A stretch of DNA of 47,659 nt from an uncultured Bacilli bacterium. GTDB lineage: Bacteria; Bacillota_I; Bacilli_A; RF39; UBA660. The notes under the pieces were generated by a model. That model was not told the DNA's origin. It ran no database searches and saw only the letters and a list, made by a program, of their open reading frames with translations. Both the position numbers and the translations under genes were made by a program. The stretch is taken from positions 1 through 47,659 of the forward strand of contig CAJTUR010000007.1 in assembly GCA_910579535.1 (NCBI GenBank), written 5' to 3'. This document shows positions 1 to 8,820 of the stretch, piece after piece (within the stretch, counting starts at the first letter, position 1; each line of letters starts with the position of its first letter).

Positions 1-1
1 T

Positions 2-577
2 GTTGGAGATTATATCAACGCTAATGGTGTAACTTGGCTCATAGCGGACATTGATAATTATTTAAATGTTGGAGATTATAATAATCGTTTAGTAAAACAT
101 CATGTTACTATTGTTCCTTATGCGGCGTTATTGTCATCTTATATGAATCTTGAAAATACAGCTGAAGGTGGTTATTTAGGAACAGATATGGTTCAAACAA
201 TTCTTCCACAACTTTTAGAAGAAAAAATAAGACCTGTTTTTCAAAATCACGTGATTACTTATCGTGGAAGTTATTCAAATACTATTAATAGTGCTAAAAA
301 TTCATCTTCTTCCATCCAAGTTGAAAGAGAGATTGATTTAATGACTAATATAAATGTATATGGAGCAGCTATTTGGAATAATAGTGGTTATGATATAGGC
401 ATGGATAATCATCAATATTCACTTTTTAGATTGAAGCCTAGTTTAATTAATACTTCGGATTATTGGTTAAGGAATATTGAGAATGGTTATTTTCTTAGAG
501 TAGCTATGACAGGCTTTAGCGGCAATTATAGCGCTAGTTTGAAAAACGGAGTACGTCCTCGATTTTTAATTGGTTAA
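2..577 (+). CDS. C-terminal part of a DUF6273-like, phage-associated protein (5' end outside window)
   Basis: The frame is open from base 2, so the gene enters from the left and only its last 191 residues are visible. No start can be assigned; the TTG at 131 is internal. The visible part is rich in Asn, Tyr and Ser. It contains YWLRNIENGYFLRVAM and ends in GVRPRFLIG. An aromatic WLR motif followed by a closing GVRP(A/R)F(L)IG is the pattern I associate with DUF6273-type domains in surface or phage tail proteins of gut Bacillota. No catalytic residues are apparent. Whether it belongs to a prophage cannot be judged from this window. Family assignment is from memory of the motif. Confidence 0.6.
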   Translation, partial: VGDYINANGVTWLIADIDNYLNVGDYNNRLVKHHVTIVPYAALLSSYMNLENTAEGGYLGTDMVQTILPQLLEEKIRPVFQNHVITYRGSYSNTINSAKNSSSSIQVEREIDLMTNINVYGAAIWNNSGYDIGMDNHQYSLFRLKPSLINTSDYWLRNIENGYFLRVAMTGFSGNYSASLKNGVRPRFLIG

Positions 578-701
578 AATTAGTCAGAAAAAAAGTAAAT
601 AAAAACAAAGAAGATAAAAAATCTATAAAATTTTTGGCTTTTTTTATAAATTTGATTGATAGAATATTCTTTTTTTAAAGCAAGTTTATCTTTTATTTAG
701 G

Positions 702-728
702 TTAGCACTTTATATTGACAAGTGCTAA
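702..728 (+). promoter_or_regulatory. CIRCE operator (HrcA binding site)
   Basis: This is a perfect inverted repeat, TTAGCACTT (702-710), a 9-base spacer, then AAGTGCTAA (720-728). It matches the CIRCE consensus TTAGCACTC-N9-GAGTGCTAA except for the innermost pair, which is changed on both sides so that symmetry is kept. It overlaps the -35 box of the clpB promoter, as expected for repression by HrcA that is relieved on heat shock. Confidence 0.93.
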
Positions 729-743
729 TTTTAGTTTTATAAT
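715..743 (+). promoter_or_regulatory. Sigma-A promoter of clpB
   Basis: There is a consensus -35 TTGACA at 715-720, a 17-base spacer, and a consensus -10 TATAAT at 738-743. The transcript would start near 750, just ahead of the AGAGGG ribosome binding site of clpB. The -35 box lies inside the CIRCE element. Confidence 0.92.
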
Positions 744-767
744 ACAATCAAGAAAAGAGGGATAAAT

Positions 768-2879
768 ATGTATGAAAATGCACAAAATAACGAAAATGTG
801 TTAGAAAAATATGGACGAGATATTGTAAAAAATGTTCGTGAGAATAAAGTTGATCCTGTTATTGGTCGTGATGATGAAATTCGCGATGTCATACGAATTT
901 TATCTAGAAAAACAAAAAATAATCCCGTATTAATTGGAGAACCTGGTGTTGGAAAGACAGCTATTGTAGAAGGACTTGCTGAGCGAATTGTAAGAGGAGA
1001 TGTTCCTAATAGTTTAAAGAATAAAACGATATGGGAGCTAGATATGGGAGCATTAGTTGCTGGTGCGAAATATCGTGGAGAATTTGAAGAACGTTTAAAA
1101 GCTGTTTTAAAAACAGTGAAAGAGAGCAATGGAGACATGATTATGTTTATCGATGAAATTCATATGATTGTTGGTAATGGAGATAATGGAGCGATGGATG
1201 CGGGGAATATGTTAAAACCTATGTTAGCTCGAGGAGAAATTAAGTTAATTGGAGCAACAACTTTAAACGAGTATCGCAAATATATAGAAAAGGATGGAGC
1301 TTTAGAGCGAAGACTTCAAAAAGTACTGGTTAAAGAACCAAATGTTTTAGATACCTTAACAATTTTAAGAGGATTAAAGGAACGATTTGAAGTTTATCAT
1401 AAAGTTAATATTAAAGATCATGCTTTAGTGGCTGCAGCAACACTTAGTGACCGTTATATCACTGATCGTTTTTTGCCAGATAAAGCAATTGATTTAGTGG
1501 ATGAAGCTTGTGCTACGATAAAAATGCAAATGGATAGTGTTCCTGTAGATTTAGATACTTTATCTCGTTCTATCATGCGTCTTGAAATTGAGGCAGAAGC
1601 TTTAAAAAAAGAAAAAGATGAATTAAGTCATCATCGCTTAGAAGAAATCAAAAAAGAATTAGAAGGATTAAAAGCCCGTGAACATGAAATGCGTTCTCAA
1701 TGGCAAGAAGAAAAAAGGATTAATGAAACGATAAGTCGTAAAAAAGAAGAGTTAGAAGAGGCACGCCATAAACTTGCTATGGCCGAAAATAATTATGATT
1801 TGGAAATCAGTGCTAAATTACGTCATGGCGTTATTCCAGAACTTGAAAAAGAACTTGAAACTTTAAAAAAGGAAACAGAAGGTTTAATGTTATCTGATAC
1901 AGTAAATGATGAAGATATTGCCAAAGTGGTTTCAAAATGGACCAATATTCCCGTTTCTAAATTAGTCAGTGGTGAGAAAGAGAAACTTCTTCATTTAGAA
2001 GAAAATATGAAAAAACGAGTAAAAGGACAGGATGAAGCTTTAAAGCTAGTGAGTGATGCAATTATTCGAGCTCGAAGTGGAATTAAAGATCCAAATCGTC
2101 CTATAGGTTCATTTATTTTCCTAGGACCTACAGGTGTCGGAAAGACAGAAGTGGCGAAAACTTTAGCAAATGAACTTTTTGATGATGAAAGACACATGGT
2201 AAGAATTGATTGCTCTGAATATATGGAAAGTTTTAATGTCAGTCGTTTAGTAGGTGCTCCTCCAGGATATGTTGGGTATGATGAAGGGGGACAACTGACG
2301 GAAGCTGTACGAAGAAATCCATTTTCGATTGTGTTATTTGATGAAATTGAAAAAGCGCATAAAGATGTGTTTAATATTTTATTACAAATTTTAGATGATG
2401 GAAGAATTACGGATAGTACAGGGCGAGTTGTAGATTTTAAGAATACCATTATTATCATGACAAGTAACTTAGGAAGTGAATGGATTTTAGAGAATCAAAA
2501 TAATAGCTCTGAACTGGTTATGAATGAATTAAAAAGTCATTTTAGACCAGAGTTTATAAATCGTATTGATGAAATTATTATTTTTAAAGGTTTATCAAAG
2601 AACGTTGTTAATCAAATCTTGGATAAGATCTTAAGAGATATAGAGAAAAGATTGGAGCCTAGTAATATTAAATTAGAACTTAGTGATAAAGCTAGAGAAC
2701 AAATTATAGAGGAATCTTATGATTCTAGCTACGGCGCAAGGCCTGTTAAACGTTATGTTACTCGAAATATTGAAACAATTTTATCTAATTTAATTCTAGA
2801 AGATAAAGTGAATTTTAATGATATATTAGTGATTAATTATTTGAATGGTCATTATACTATTGAAAAAAAAGAAAAATGA
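768..2879 (+). CDS. clpB: ATP-dependent disaggregase ClpB lacking the N-terminal domain
   Basis: A 703-residue Hsp100 protein. The first AAA+ module has Walker A GEPGVGKT (residues 57-64) and Walker B IDE near 129. A long coiled-coil middle domain spans about 262-375; its full length favours ClpB over ClpC. The second AAA+ module has Walker A GPTGVGKT (453-460), FDEIEKAH and a C-terminal D2 domain. The usual ~145-residue Clp_N domain is absent: the protein begins about 30 residues before the first VIGRD motif, directly at an ATG preceded by AGAGGG. Mycoplasma ClpB proteins are similarly short. ClpB extracts and refolds aggregated protein with DnaK. CIRCE and the promoter show HrcA heat-shock control. 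Confidence 0.93.
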   Translation: MYENAQNNENVLEKYGRDIVKNVRENKVDPVIGRDDEIRDVIRILSRKTKNNPVLIGEPGVGKTAIVEGLAERIVRGDVPNSLKNKTIWELDMGALVAGAKYRGEFEERLKAVLKTVKESNGDMIMFIDEIHMIVGNGDNGAMDAGNMLKPMLARGEIKLIGATTLNEYRKYIEKDGALERRLQKVLVKEPNVLDTLTILRGLKERFEVYHKVNIKDHALVAAATLSDRYITDRFLPDKAIDLVDEACATIKMQMDSVPVDLDTLSRSIMRLEIEAEALKKEKDELSHHRLEEIKKELEGLKAREHEMRSQWQEEKRINETISRKKEELEEARHKLAMAENNYDLEISAKLRHGVIPELEKELETLKKETEGLMLSDTVNDEDIAKVVSKWTNIPVSKLVSGEKEKLLHLEENMKKRVKGQDEALKLVSDAIIRARSGIKDPNRPIGSFIFLGPTGVGKTEVAKTLANELFDDERHMVRIDCSEYMESFNVSRLVGAPPGYVGYDEGGQLTEAVRRNPFSIVLFDEIEKAHKDVFNILLQILDDGRITDSTGRVVDFKNTIIIMTSNLGSEWILENQNNSSELVMNELKSHFRPEFINRIDEIIIFKGLSKNVVNQILDKILRDIEKRLEPSNIKLELSDKAREQIIEESYDSSYGARPVKRYVTRNIETILSNLILEDKVNFNDILVINYLNGHYTIEKKEK

Positions 2880-3152
2880 GTTTTTATTGTTTTAAAATTC
2901 ATCTTCGTCTATCAAAATAATATTAATAAATTTTATGACATTAGAAATAAAAGAGAAAATTCCCCTTCTTTGTATTCTGGGTTTCTACTCTTTTTTTTAT
3001 GGGCTAACAGGTTCTTGTTCTACTATTTTAGTTTATACGATTTTTTTCATTTATTTCCCGTTCTATTTCTATATTAGCAAAGTTAATTTTTTTTTCTAGC
3101 ATGTTTATCCTGTAGCATTCTTTTTGAATTTACTGATTTTATTGACACAGGT
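2880..3152. other. Intergenic stretch between clpB and 3206
   Basis: I see no ORF with a credible ribosome binding site and no clear intrinsic terminator after clpB. The stretch is T-rich on the + strand. The only recognisable element is the promoter at its right edge. Confidence 0.5.
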
Positions 3153-3181
3153 TTGACAATATTGTCTTTTTGTGCTATACT
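3153..3181 (+). promoter_or_regulatory. Sigma-A promoter for the 3206 gene
   Basis: TTGACA at 3153-3158, a 17-base spacer, and TATACT at 3176-3181. Transcription would start near 3188. That rules out the in-frame TTG at 3170 as the start and supports the GTG at 3206. A second TTGACA at 3143-3148 lies too far upstream. Confidence 0.85.
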
Positions 3182-3205
3182 TATTTTGTAAATAAGGGGG
3201 ATTTT

Positions 3206-4873
3206 GTGAAATTTGAAATTTTAGTAAAAGAAGAATTAGAACGATTTTTTAAAGAAATCGAGGCTTCGCTTTTAACTGTAGATATTGATCATTTATATTT
3301 AGAAGTTACAAACAATTTAAAAGAAATGTATTATAAAAATAGTGTAATTTTGAATGATTGTGATAAAAAAAGATTTTATTGCTGTTTTCAAGAAGGTTGT
3401 AATCAGCTGGATTCTATATATAAACAGATGATTTCTCTTCAATTTAAAAAAAGAATAGGAGATAAAATTAATAGAATAGTCTCTTATTCGAAAAAAATTA
3501 GCTTTTCTTTTAAAAGAAAAGAGAAATTATTAAAGTATTTAAAATGTAATGATTTGAAATTAAGTAGTGACGAAATTTTAACTTGTATTGAATTTTTTAA
3601 AAATTCTTTTTCTGGTTGTAAATGGGTAGGAAATTATTTTTTACAACAGAATCACATTTTTGCTTATATAAACGATGAAAAAAATCGAAAAGAAATCATT
3701 GAATTATGTAAATTTTTTAATCGTAAATTTGTTTTTGATGATTTTAACATATCGATTTATTATCGTATATGTGGGGATGTATTATTACCTGTTGATTTTC
3801 CTGAGTTAAGTTTAAAAGAAATAAAACGTTTTGAAAGTTATAGAAAAAAAGAAATTCTTCAGAAAGGACTTATTCTTTATCAAAAGGATATGAAATTTTT
3901 TTTACAAAGTTTAAATATTGAAGAAAAGAGAAGTTATTTTAATATAATAAAAAACAAATGGTTAAATTATTCTTTAGATCAATTACAGACGTTGTTGATG
4001 ACAATAGGTGATTGGAAAGAAAGAGAATTTATTGATGAATTCTATAACATGATCTTTGGTTTTTCTGAAAAATGGACGGAATATTTTTTAATTTTAGTCA
4101 TTAGAGTTTTATCTAAGCAAAATCGAGCAGTTCTTTTAGAACATCAACAAGAAATAATTAATTATTTAAACGAAAGTTTAAAGTATTCTAAAAAATTTAT
4201 TTTCCATTTGTTAACAGTTCTTAAAAATGAGAAAATTGATGGAATTGAAGAATTTATGGTAAATAATAAAGATGCTTTGATTTTTCAAATGGTATCCTCT
4301 GTGTATCACGCTGAAGACAGTAAATTGGATTTTTCAGAAGTTGAACCTTTTTTGGTGAAAAAAATTATAGAAGAGCTTCTTGACTTTCAAAATTTAAATT
4401 TTTCTAATTTACAATTTATAGGTTCAGGCTTGTTATTTAGTGCTTATAAGTTAGGAGAATACGTTTTAAAAATCGGAAGTCATAAATTGGTTTCAAATTG
4501 TGCTAATACTGAAGAAATACTTCAACCGTTTATTAGAAATCAATTTGGAAGAGTTTATATTGAAGTTTTGCCTTTTCTTAGAACTAAAAATTTAGATTTA
4601 GCTAAAATAGAAAAAGTTAGAGAAAATTTAATTAGAAAAAAAATTGATTCTAGCGATTTGGGAGATAATAATTTTGGGGTTTTAGAGCATCCAGTTAAAG
4701 TTTTTAAAATGCGTAACGATTTGTCTTTAGCTCATCAAAATGTTGCTTTAGATTTTTCTGGACGAGAAGTGGGAAAAGGTTATTTAACAGAGGATTTGTA
4801 TGAAGTTGGTAAATATTATATTTTAGATAGTGATTTAATGTGGCAACATGAAGATAAAGATTTAAGAAGATAA
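3206..4873 (+). CDS. Unknown protein with a kinase-like glycine-rich segment
   Basis: 555 residues from GTG 3206, which follows AAGGGGG at 3194-3200. The N-terminal ~400 residues are Lys/Phe-rich, probably helical, and match nothing I recognise. At about two thirds of the length the segment IGSGLLFSAYKLGEYVLKIG resembles a protein-kinase N-lobe: a glycine-rich loop, then a beta strand with a candidate ATP-binding Lys. The C-terminus has YILDSDLMWQHED, which could hold a metal-binding Asp, but I see no HRD-like catalytic loop. It could be a pseudokinase, a divergent antibiotic-kinase fold, or unrelated. It is monocistronic, with its own promoter and a T-box unit after it. Function unknown. Confidence 0.7.
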   Translation: MKFEILVKEELERFFKEIEASLLTVDIDHLYLEVTNNLKEMYYKNSVILNDCDKKRFYCCFQEGCNQLDSIYKQMISLQFKKRIGDKINRIVSYSKKISFSFKRKEKLLKYLKCNDLKLSSDEILTCIEFFKNSFSGCKWVGNYFLQQNHIFAYINDEKNRKEIIELCKFFNRKFVFDDFNISIYYRICGDVLLPVDFPELSLKEIKRFESYRKKEILQKGLILYQKDMKFFLQSLNIEEKRSYFNIIKNKWLNYSLDQLQTLLMTIGDWKEREFIDEFYNMIFGFSEKWTEYFLILVIRVLSKQNRAVLLEHQQEIINYLNESLKYSKKFIFHLLTVLKNEKIDGIEEFMVNNKDALIFQMVSSVYHAEDSKLDFSEVEPFLVKKIIEELLDFQNLNFSNLQFIGSGLLFSAYKLGEYVLKIGSHKLVSNCANTEEILQPFIRNQFGRVYIEVLPFLRTKNLDLAKIEKVRENLIRKKIDSSDLGDNNFGVLEHPVKVFKMRNDLSLAHQNVALDFSGREVGKGYLTEDLYEVGKYYILDSDLMWQHEDKDLRR

Positions 4874-4999
4874 ATTTTTTTGAATATAATTTATGTTTTT
4901 AATTAAGAAAGTCCAGAAATTATATGTTTTCAGAGATTGCTTTTTTTTGATGGATTTTGAAAAGGTTTAGAGTTTTTAAGATTAGATAGAAAATTAGAA

Positions 5000-5028
5000 T
5001 TGACAGTTTTCCATTTGAGTGTTAGACT
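5000..5028 (+). promoter_or_regulatory. Sigma-A promoter of the threonine T-box unit
   Basis: TTGACA at 5000-5005, a 17-base spacer, and TAGACT at 5023-5028. This places the start of the T-box leader near 5035. Confidence 0.7.
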
Positions 5029-5034
5029 AAAACA

Positions 5035-5239
5035 TGTAAATCGTTAATGAAAGACATGAGGGATTATTCATTTTTAATAGAGAATTCGTGGTTGGTGAAA
5101 ACGAATAAAAATGATAGTTTTTTACTCCTTTCAAAGAGGGATTGATACTCCCCGGGTTAAACCGTTATCTTAAATTAAGTAAAATAAAGGATGGTACCGC
5201 AAGTCTTTGCTCCTTAGTGAGTAGGCTTGCGTTTTTTTT
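5035..5239 (+). promoter_or_regulatory. T-box riboswitch leader, threonine-specific
   Basis: The T-box AAGGATGGTACCGC is at 5187-5200. The antiterminator pairs AAGGA with TCCTT (5211-5215) around the TGGTACC bulge, then GCAA with TTGC. The competing terminator pairs CGCAAG (5198-5203) with CTTGCG (5226-5231), followed by eight Ts. Stem I (about 5049-5132) has lower helix GAAAG/CTTTC and the usual GGTGAAAAC apical segment. The codon next to the lower helix is ACT (5124-5126), a Thr codon, in the same place as GCT in the Ala leader. Uncharged tRNA-Thr should allow readthrough into the 5251 gene and thrS. Confidence 0.92.
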
Positions 5240-5250
5240 GGGAGGGGATT

Positions 5251-6600
5251 ATGGAAACTTTAGATTATCAAGCAATGGTTATTATTTATTCGGATGGTTA
5301 TGTGGAAAATATTCCTATTACTCAATTTAGAGAACACTGGGAATATTTAAAAGATCACATGAAAAATTCTAAACGTTTTTTTTCATTATGTGGCGATTTG
5401 ATTGCTTGTGGGAGCCAATACCCGATAGATCAAAGATTAGTGCAAAATGGAGCTTGTGTTCTTTCCAATTGGAATGTGCGAGAAATTGTTGATGATCCTC
5501 TTTTTTTAAATCATCAACATGCTCATTTTCTCTATTTTTTACCTCAAACATTTCAAAGTTTAAAACAATTAAGTGAATTTTTAAAAATGACTCAGTCTAT
5601 TTCATTTAAATATGTCTGGTTAAAAGTTTATGATAAGCAAAATAAAGAAAAAACATTTAGAAGTTTAAATGAAGCTCATTTTAATAACTATATTTTAGAA
5701 AGCAAAAAAGAAATATTAGCTAAAACGGCGATTACTCTTTTGTACCCTGAGGGGGAGATGGAAGAACTTTTTTTAGAAAATGACGAATATCATATGGAGT
5801 ATTTAAAAAAACATTTCAAAAATTCTAAACGATTCTCTGAAATTATGGGAAATAAGATGTTAACATTTTATAATCATGAGCATTATAAAGTGCAAGAAAT
5901 ACTAGTAGCCAATGGGATTATTGAACTAGCAAATATGGCTAGGAGCTTAAAACAAGAGTCTTTAAAAAATGTTGAAGTAGATACTTTAGATTTTGATATT
6001 TCTTTACCTAAAATTTTTGGAAGCTTAAAACAAATAGAAACATTAGAAATGATATTATCAGAAATAAATTTAATTGATTTTAATTTTGGACAATTTATTT
6101 CAAATAAATTAGCTGATATTTCTTATGAAGAAGTTGTTCAATTTTTAGAAAATAGTCAATTTTTATTTACTAATGATAATTTGAAAAATCAAGCTGTGAT
6201 TCTTATTTATCCTGATGGAGAAGTAGAAAGGCTATTAATTAATACTTGTACAGAACATACATTGTATTTAAAAAAACATTTAAAATCTTCTAAACGATTT
6301 AATACCCTTTGTGGAGAGCTTAATTTCGATGTTGGCATACATATGCACATCGATCGATTATTACTTTTAAATGGGGTGATTGTTTTTTATAATTTTAATA
6401 TAAAAGATATAGTAAACGATTCCAGTTATATTTATAATTATCCTGTAGGATTTGATTGTTATAGACCAAACGCATTTTTTAGCGAAAAACAGGAAAGAGA
6501 ATTTAATAGTATTTATAAAGAATATAGAGAATTTATGCTCATCCATATTTATGATTTAGAAAAAAAAGGTTTTATTGAGGATGAAGGATTTAAATTATAG
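5251..6600 (+). CDS. Unknown three-repeat protein, T-box controlled with thrS
   Basis: 449 residues. ATG 5251 follows GGGAGGGG; the in-frame TTG at 5227 lies inside the terminator stem and is not a start. The protein is three tandem repeats of about 150 residues. Each begins V/I-I-x-x-Y-x-(D/E)-G-x-x-E, continues to YLK(K/D)H(M/F/L)K-(N/S)SKRF, and has a later (V/L)xNG(A/I/V) segment. Repeats start near residues 6, 160 and 320. There are no membrane segments or signal peptide, so it is probably cytoplasmic. It lies between the Thr T-box terminator and thrS, 15 bases before the latter, so it should be induced by threonine starvation. I do not recognise the family. Confidence 0.85.
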   Translation: METLDYQAMVIIYSDGYVENIPITQFREHWEYLKDHMKNSKRFFSLCGDLIACGSQYPIDQRLVQNGACVLSNWNVREIVDDPLFLNHQHAHFLYFLPQTFQSLKQLSEFLKMTQSISFKYVWLKVYDKQNKEKTFRSLNEAHFNNYILESKKEILAKTAITLLYPEGEMEELFLENDEYHMEYLKKHFKNSKRFSEIMGNKMLTFYNHEHYKVQEILVANGIIELANMARSLKQESLKNVEVDTLDFDISLPKIFGSLKQIETLEMILSEINLIDFNFGQFISNKLADISYEEVVQFLENSQFLFTNDNLKNQAVILIYPDGEVERLLINTCTEHTLYLKKHLKSSKRFNTLCGELNFDVGIHMHIDRLLLLNGVIVFYNFNIKDIVNDSSYIYNYPVGFDCYRPNAFFSEKQEREFNSIYKEYREFMLIHIYDLEKKGFIEDEGFKL

Positions 6601-6615
6601 AAAGAAGGAAAAAAT

Positions 6616-8373
6616 ATGCTAAATTTTAAAGAAAATGAAGATTTAAATAAGTTAAACCATAGTTGTGCCCATATGATGGCACAAGCGATTAAACACTTGT
6701 ATCCAGAAGCGAAGTTTTGGGTAGGACCAGTTATTGAAACGGGATTTTACTATGATGTAGACTTAGGAGAAACCGTTATCACTGATGAAGATATCGAAGC
6801 GATAACAAAGGAAATGAAAAAAATTGCTAAAGATGGAAAAAGAATAGTTCGTAATGAAATTAGTAAGAGTGATGCTTTAGAAAAGTTTAAAGAGGACCCT
6901 TATAAATTGGATTTGATTAGTCGTATGGATGAAGATAGTACAGTTATTTCAATTTATACGCAAGGGGATTTTATGGATCTTTGCCGTGGACCTCATGTGG
7001 AAAGTGTAAAAGAATGTAAGTATTTTAAACTCATTAAATTTAGTGGCGCTTATTGGAAGGGAGACGTCAACAATAAAGTTTTACAAAGAATTTATGGTGT
7101 TTGTTTTAGAACGGAAGAAGAGTTAAATGCTTATTTACAAGAACTAGAAGAAGCAAAACTTAGAGATCATCGAAAATTAGGTAAAGATTTAGGGCTATTT
7201 ATGACTAATGATTTAGTAGGAAAAGGGCTTCCTATGTATTTACCAAATGGTTATATTATTTGGGAAGAGTTAGAAAACTATATTAAAGGAAAAGAACGTA
7301 AGCTTGGCTATAAACATGTTCTAACACCTCCTCTTGGCAATGTTGAACTTTATAAAACAAGTGGACACTGGGAGCATTATCAAGAGAATATGTTTCCTAA
7401 AATGGAAGTGGATGGCGAAGAGTTTGTGCTTCGTCCAATGAATTGTCCTCATCACATGATGATTTATGCTAACGATATTCATTCGTATCGTGATTTGCCT
7501 CTTCGTGTTGGAGAAATTGCGAGAGATTGCCGTTATGAAGCAAGTGGTGCTTTAAAAGGAATTGAAAGAGTTAGAAGTTTTTGTCAAAATGATGCGCATT
7601 TGTTTGTTACTCCAGAACAAATTGGAAGTGAATTTAAACGTGTTGTTCATTTAATTTTAGAAGTATATAAAGAATTAAATATTACAAATTATCATTTTGA
7701 ACTTTCTTTAAGAGATCCTGAAGATACAAAAAAATACCATCCTGATGATGAAATGTGGAACAGTGCTGAAAATAAACTACGTGAGGTTTTAGATGAAATT
7801 GGTATTCCTTATATTGAAAAAATTGGAGAAGCGGCATTTTATGGACCAAAATTAGATGTTCAAGTTCGTCCTGCGGTTGGAAATGAGTATACTGTTTCTA
7901 CTTGTCAACTTGATTTCTGTTTACCCGCTAAGTTTGATTTAACTTATGTTGATAAAGATGGTGAAAAGAAAACGCCTGTGGTGATTCATCGCGCTGTGTT
8001 TGGTTCTATTGACCGTTTTATAGCCTATTATATAGAAGAAACGAAGGGGGTTTTACCTACATGGTTAAGTCCTGTTCAAGTAGCTGTTTTACCAGTTAAT
8101 AATGTTTATCATTTAGAATATGCTAAGACTATCTTTGATTTATTAAACGAAGAGAACATTCGTGTTGAGATGGATGAGCGTGAAGAAAAAGTCGGCTATA
8201 GAATGCGTGATAGTATTTTAAAAAAGATTCCTTATACTCTGGTTATTGGTAATAAAGAAGTAGAAAGTGACTTAGTGACCTACCGAAAATATGGAACGGA
8301 AGAACAAATTACTGTATCTAAAAGTGATTTTGTACAATTTATAAAAGAAGAAATTAAAGAAAAAAGATTTTAA
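6616..8373 (+). CDS. thrS: Threonyl-tRNA synthetase lacking the TGS domain
   Basis: 585 residues, against about 640 for most bacterial ThrRS. The N-terminal TGS domain is missing: the editing-domain motif HSCAH is already at residues 15-19. The tRNA_SAD region follows (FMDLCRGPH), then the class II core with RPMNCPHH (Zn-binding Cys), motif 2 around RDCRYEASGAL, and motif 3 HRAVFGSIDRF. The C-terminal anticodon-binding domain begins at about LSPVQVAVLPV. It attaches Thr to tRNA-Thr in the cytoplasm and clears mischarged Ser. ATG 6616 follows AGAAGGA. It is in the T-box unit with the 5251 gene and is followed by a hairpin terminator. Confidence 0.97.
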   Translation: MLNFKENEDLNKLNHSCAHMMAQAIKHLYPEAKFWVGPVIETGFYYDVDLGETVITDEDIEAITKEMKKIAKDGKRIVRNEISKSDALEKFKEDPYKLDLISRMDEDSTVISIYTQGDFMDLCRGPHVESVKECKYFKLIKFSGAYWKGDVNNKVLQRIYGVCFRTEEELNAYLQELEEAKLRDHRKLGKDLGLFMTNDLVGKGLPMYLPNGYIIWEELENYIKGKERKLGYKHVLTPPLGNVELYKTSGHWEHYQENMFPKMEVDGEEFVLRPMNCPHHMMIYANDIHSYRDLPLRVGEIARDCRYEASGALKGIERVRSFCQNDAHLFVTPEQIGSEFKRVVHLILEVYKELNITNYHFELSLRDPEDTKKYHPDDEMWNSAENKLREVLDEIGIPYIEKIGEAAFYGPKLDVQVRPAVGNEYTVSTCQLDFCLPAKFDLTYVDKDGEKKTPVVIHRAVFGSIDRFIAYYIEETKGVLPTWLSPVQVAVLPVNNVYHLEYAKTIFDLLNEENIRVEMDEREEKVGYRMRDSILKKIPYTLVIGNKEVESDLVTYRKYGTEEQITVSKSDFVQFIKEEIKEKRF

Positions 8374-8464
8374 AAAATAGAAGAAAATCTTTTTTTCTTT
8401 ATTTAAAGCTGTAAATTATGAAAACATATGAATTCATGTATTGAAATGAGTTAATGATAAAACT

Positions 8465-8493
8465 AAAAAAATTGCTTTTTAAGCAATTTTTTT
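8465..8493. terminator. Bidirectional intrinsic terminator between thrS and the zinc-ribbon gene
   Basis: AAAAAAATTGCTT (8465-8477), a three-base loop, then AAGCAATTTTTTT (8481-8493). It has a poly-T tail on each strand, so it can end thrS from the left and the minus-strand zinc-ribbon gene from the right. It overlaps the last codons of the minus-strand gene. Confidence 0.85.
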
Positions 8494-8655
8494 AAAAGAA
8501 TAAGTATTGTTTGATTTTTCCTGTTTTTCTTTTTCTTTACATGTTTGGCATTTTTTTGGCTCACTTAAATTGTGAAGTTTAAAAAATTCTTGTTGTCCAG
8601 CTGTAAAATCGAAATTTGTTCCACAAACTTTGCATTTGATTTTTTTGTCTTGCAT
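8479..8655 (-). CDS. Small zinc-ribbon protein (58 aa)
   Basis: The minus-strand ATG is at 8655-8653, preceded by a perfect AAAGGAGGTC ribosome binding site. The 58-residue product has two CxxC pairs: CKVCG at residues 8-12 and CQTC near 36-39. Between them lies the FTAGQQEFF segment typical of short zinc-ribbon (zf-trcl-like) proteins of Bacillota. The tail is Lys/Glu-rich. It is probably a cytoplasmic Zn-binding protein; no precise function is known to me. It is one of the few minus-strand genes here and ends in the bidirectional terminator shared with thrS. Confidence 0.85.
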   Translation of the reverse strand: MQDKKIKCKVCGTNFDFTAGQQEFFKLHNLSEPKKCQTCKEKEKQEKSNNTYSFKKIA

Positions 8656-8820
8656 TTTTCTTGACCTCCTTTGATTTATTTTAATTAGTTCTTTATTTTT
8701 CCAAAAAGGTCATGATAAAAAAATGAATTAAAATCTATCTTTATTATAGCACTTTTCTGTTATTTTAAAAGAAAAATATGTTATACTTGTAATAAATTAT
8801 AAGAAAGCGAGATTAGATAC

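Noticed and set aside
737..2458. Long minus-strand ORFs inside clpB (737-1138 and 1991-2458)
   Set aside because: They are antisense shadows of a strongly conserved AAA+ gene, with no ribosome binding site, and one covers the clpB promoter and CIRCE element.
5142..5330. ORF of 62 codons starting in the Thr T-box
   Set aside because: It runs through the T-box sequence and the terminator, so it is noncoding leader.
8656..8820. T-box leader before serS
   Set aside because: The interval lacks the TGGNACC T-box core and a terminator; only a -10 like element is present.
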